Origin: Pseudomonas sp.
Lineage (GTDB): Bacteria > Pseudomonadota > Gammaproteobacteria > Pseudomonadales > Pseudomonadaceae
Length of the DNA: 39,441 nt
Assembly: GCA_016763285.1 (NCBI GenBank)
Contig: JAESUC010000122.1
Coordinates: 1 to 39,441, forward strand
Direction of reading: 5' to 3'
The notes below the pieces were generated by a model. That model was not told where the DNA came from. It worked only from the letters and a program-made list of their open reading frames with translations, and made no database searches. The position numbers and the translations under genes are program-made. Positions 39,386 to 39,441 of the stretch are shown in pieces (the first letter of the stretch is position 1; every line of letters starts with the position of its first letter).

Positions 39386-39441
39386 ATGTATGCCGTGATT
39401 GGAGCGGGCCCGATGGGTCTCGCCGCAGCCCGCAATCTTCA
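39386..39441 (+). CDS. Start of an FAD/NAD(P)-binding oxidoreductase (cut by window end)
   Basis: Only about 18 residues are visible: MYAVIGAGPMGLAAARNL, a GxGPxGL dinucleotide-binding fingerprint of flavin-containing monooxygenases and related flavoproteins. GAGG lies 9 bases before the ATG. It is divergent from the AraC-type regulator. The substrate cannot be guessed from this fragment. Confidence 0.75.
   Translation, partial: MYAVIGAGPMGLAAARNL

Noticed and set aside
1-39441. CRISPR arrays, tRNA or rRNA genes, insertion sequences
   Set aside because: No regularly spaced repeats, no tRNA-like cloverleaf with CCA, no transposase-like protein and no flanking duplications were seen.

Overview
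The window (about 60% GC by eye, tightly packed, stop/start overlaps of ATGA type) looks like a chromosomal segment of a Pseudomonas-type gammaproteobacterium. It holds a nearly uninterrupted catabolic region for purines and related nucleobases, from about 1.1 to 37.1 kb. On the left is the tail of a urease cluster (ureG end, HupE/UreJ-type nickel permease). On the right are genes that look unrelated: a TIGR02285-like periplasmic protein, an AraC regulator and the start of a flavoprotein.

Layout. 1.2-2.3 kb: a BMP-type (nucleoside/purine) binding protein. 2.3-5.2 kb: a divergent pair, a TrzA/8-oxoguanine-deaminase-like amidohydrolase and a 2-oxoglutarate/Fe(II) dioxygenase. 13.4-5.3 kb (minus): a seven-gene operon xdhA-xdhB-xdhC-uraD-uraH-guaD-puuD, taking guanine, hypoxanthine and xanthine through urate to allantoin. 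13.6-23.5 kb (plus): a long operon with the BMP-type ABC ATPase and two permeases, a Tsx-like porin, a RutR-like TetR regulator, puuE, allantoicase, allA, then a second amidohydrolase and second dioxygenase. 23.5-27.2 kb: a third amidohydrolase (typical 8-oxoguanine deaminase), divergent from a third dioxygenase followed by an NMT1/THI5-type binding protein. 28-29 kb: a fourth dioxygenase with an alpha/beta hydrolase, divergent from a WrbA-like flavodoxin quinone reductase. 30-33.8 kb: an NMT1-type ABC transporter plus an EamA permease. 34-37.1 kb: a second NMT1-type ABC transporter ending in a zinc nucleobase/nucleoside deaminase.

How it works together. Tsx porin, BMP ABC transporter and NMT1-type transporters bring substrates in. 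GuaD, Xdh, PuuD, UraH, UraD, PuuE, Alc and AllA give glyoxylate and urea, and the neighbouring urease releases ammonia. Around this known core are four isopenicillin-N-synthase-type dioxygenases, three of them each paired with its own amidohydrolase. I infer a peripheral system that oxidatively strips or hydroxylates modified (for example methylated) nucleobases and deaminates them into the core route. This is not proven by sequence.

Regulation. Nearly every transcription unit has a sigma-54 element (GG-N10-GC) upstream. At four of them a RutR-like palindrome (CTGAyyA-nn-TGGTCAG) starts between -1 and +5 of the predicted transcription start. Two palindromes with NtrC geometry (GCAC-N7-GTGC) lie upstream of sigma-54 sites. 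The region therefore appears to combine nitrogen-limitation activation with nucleobase-responsive repression by the TetR protein encoded inside it.
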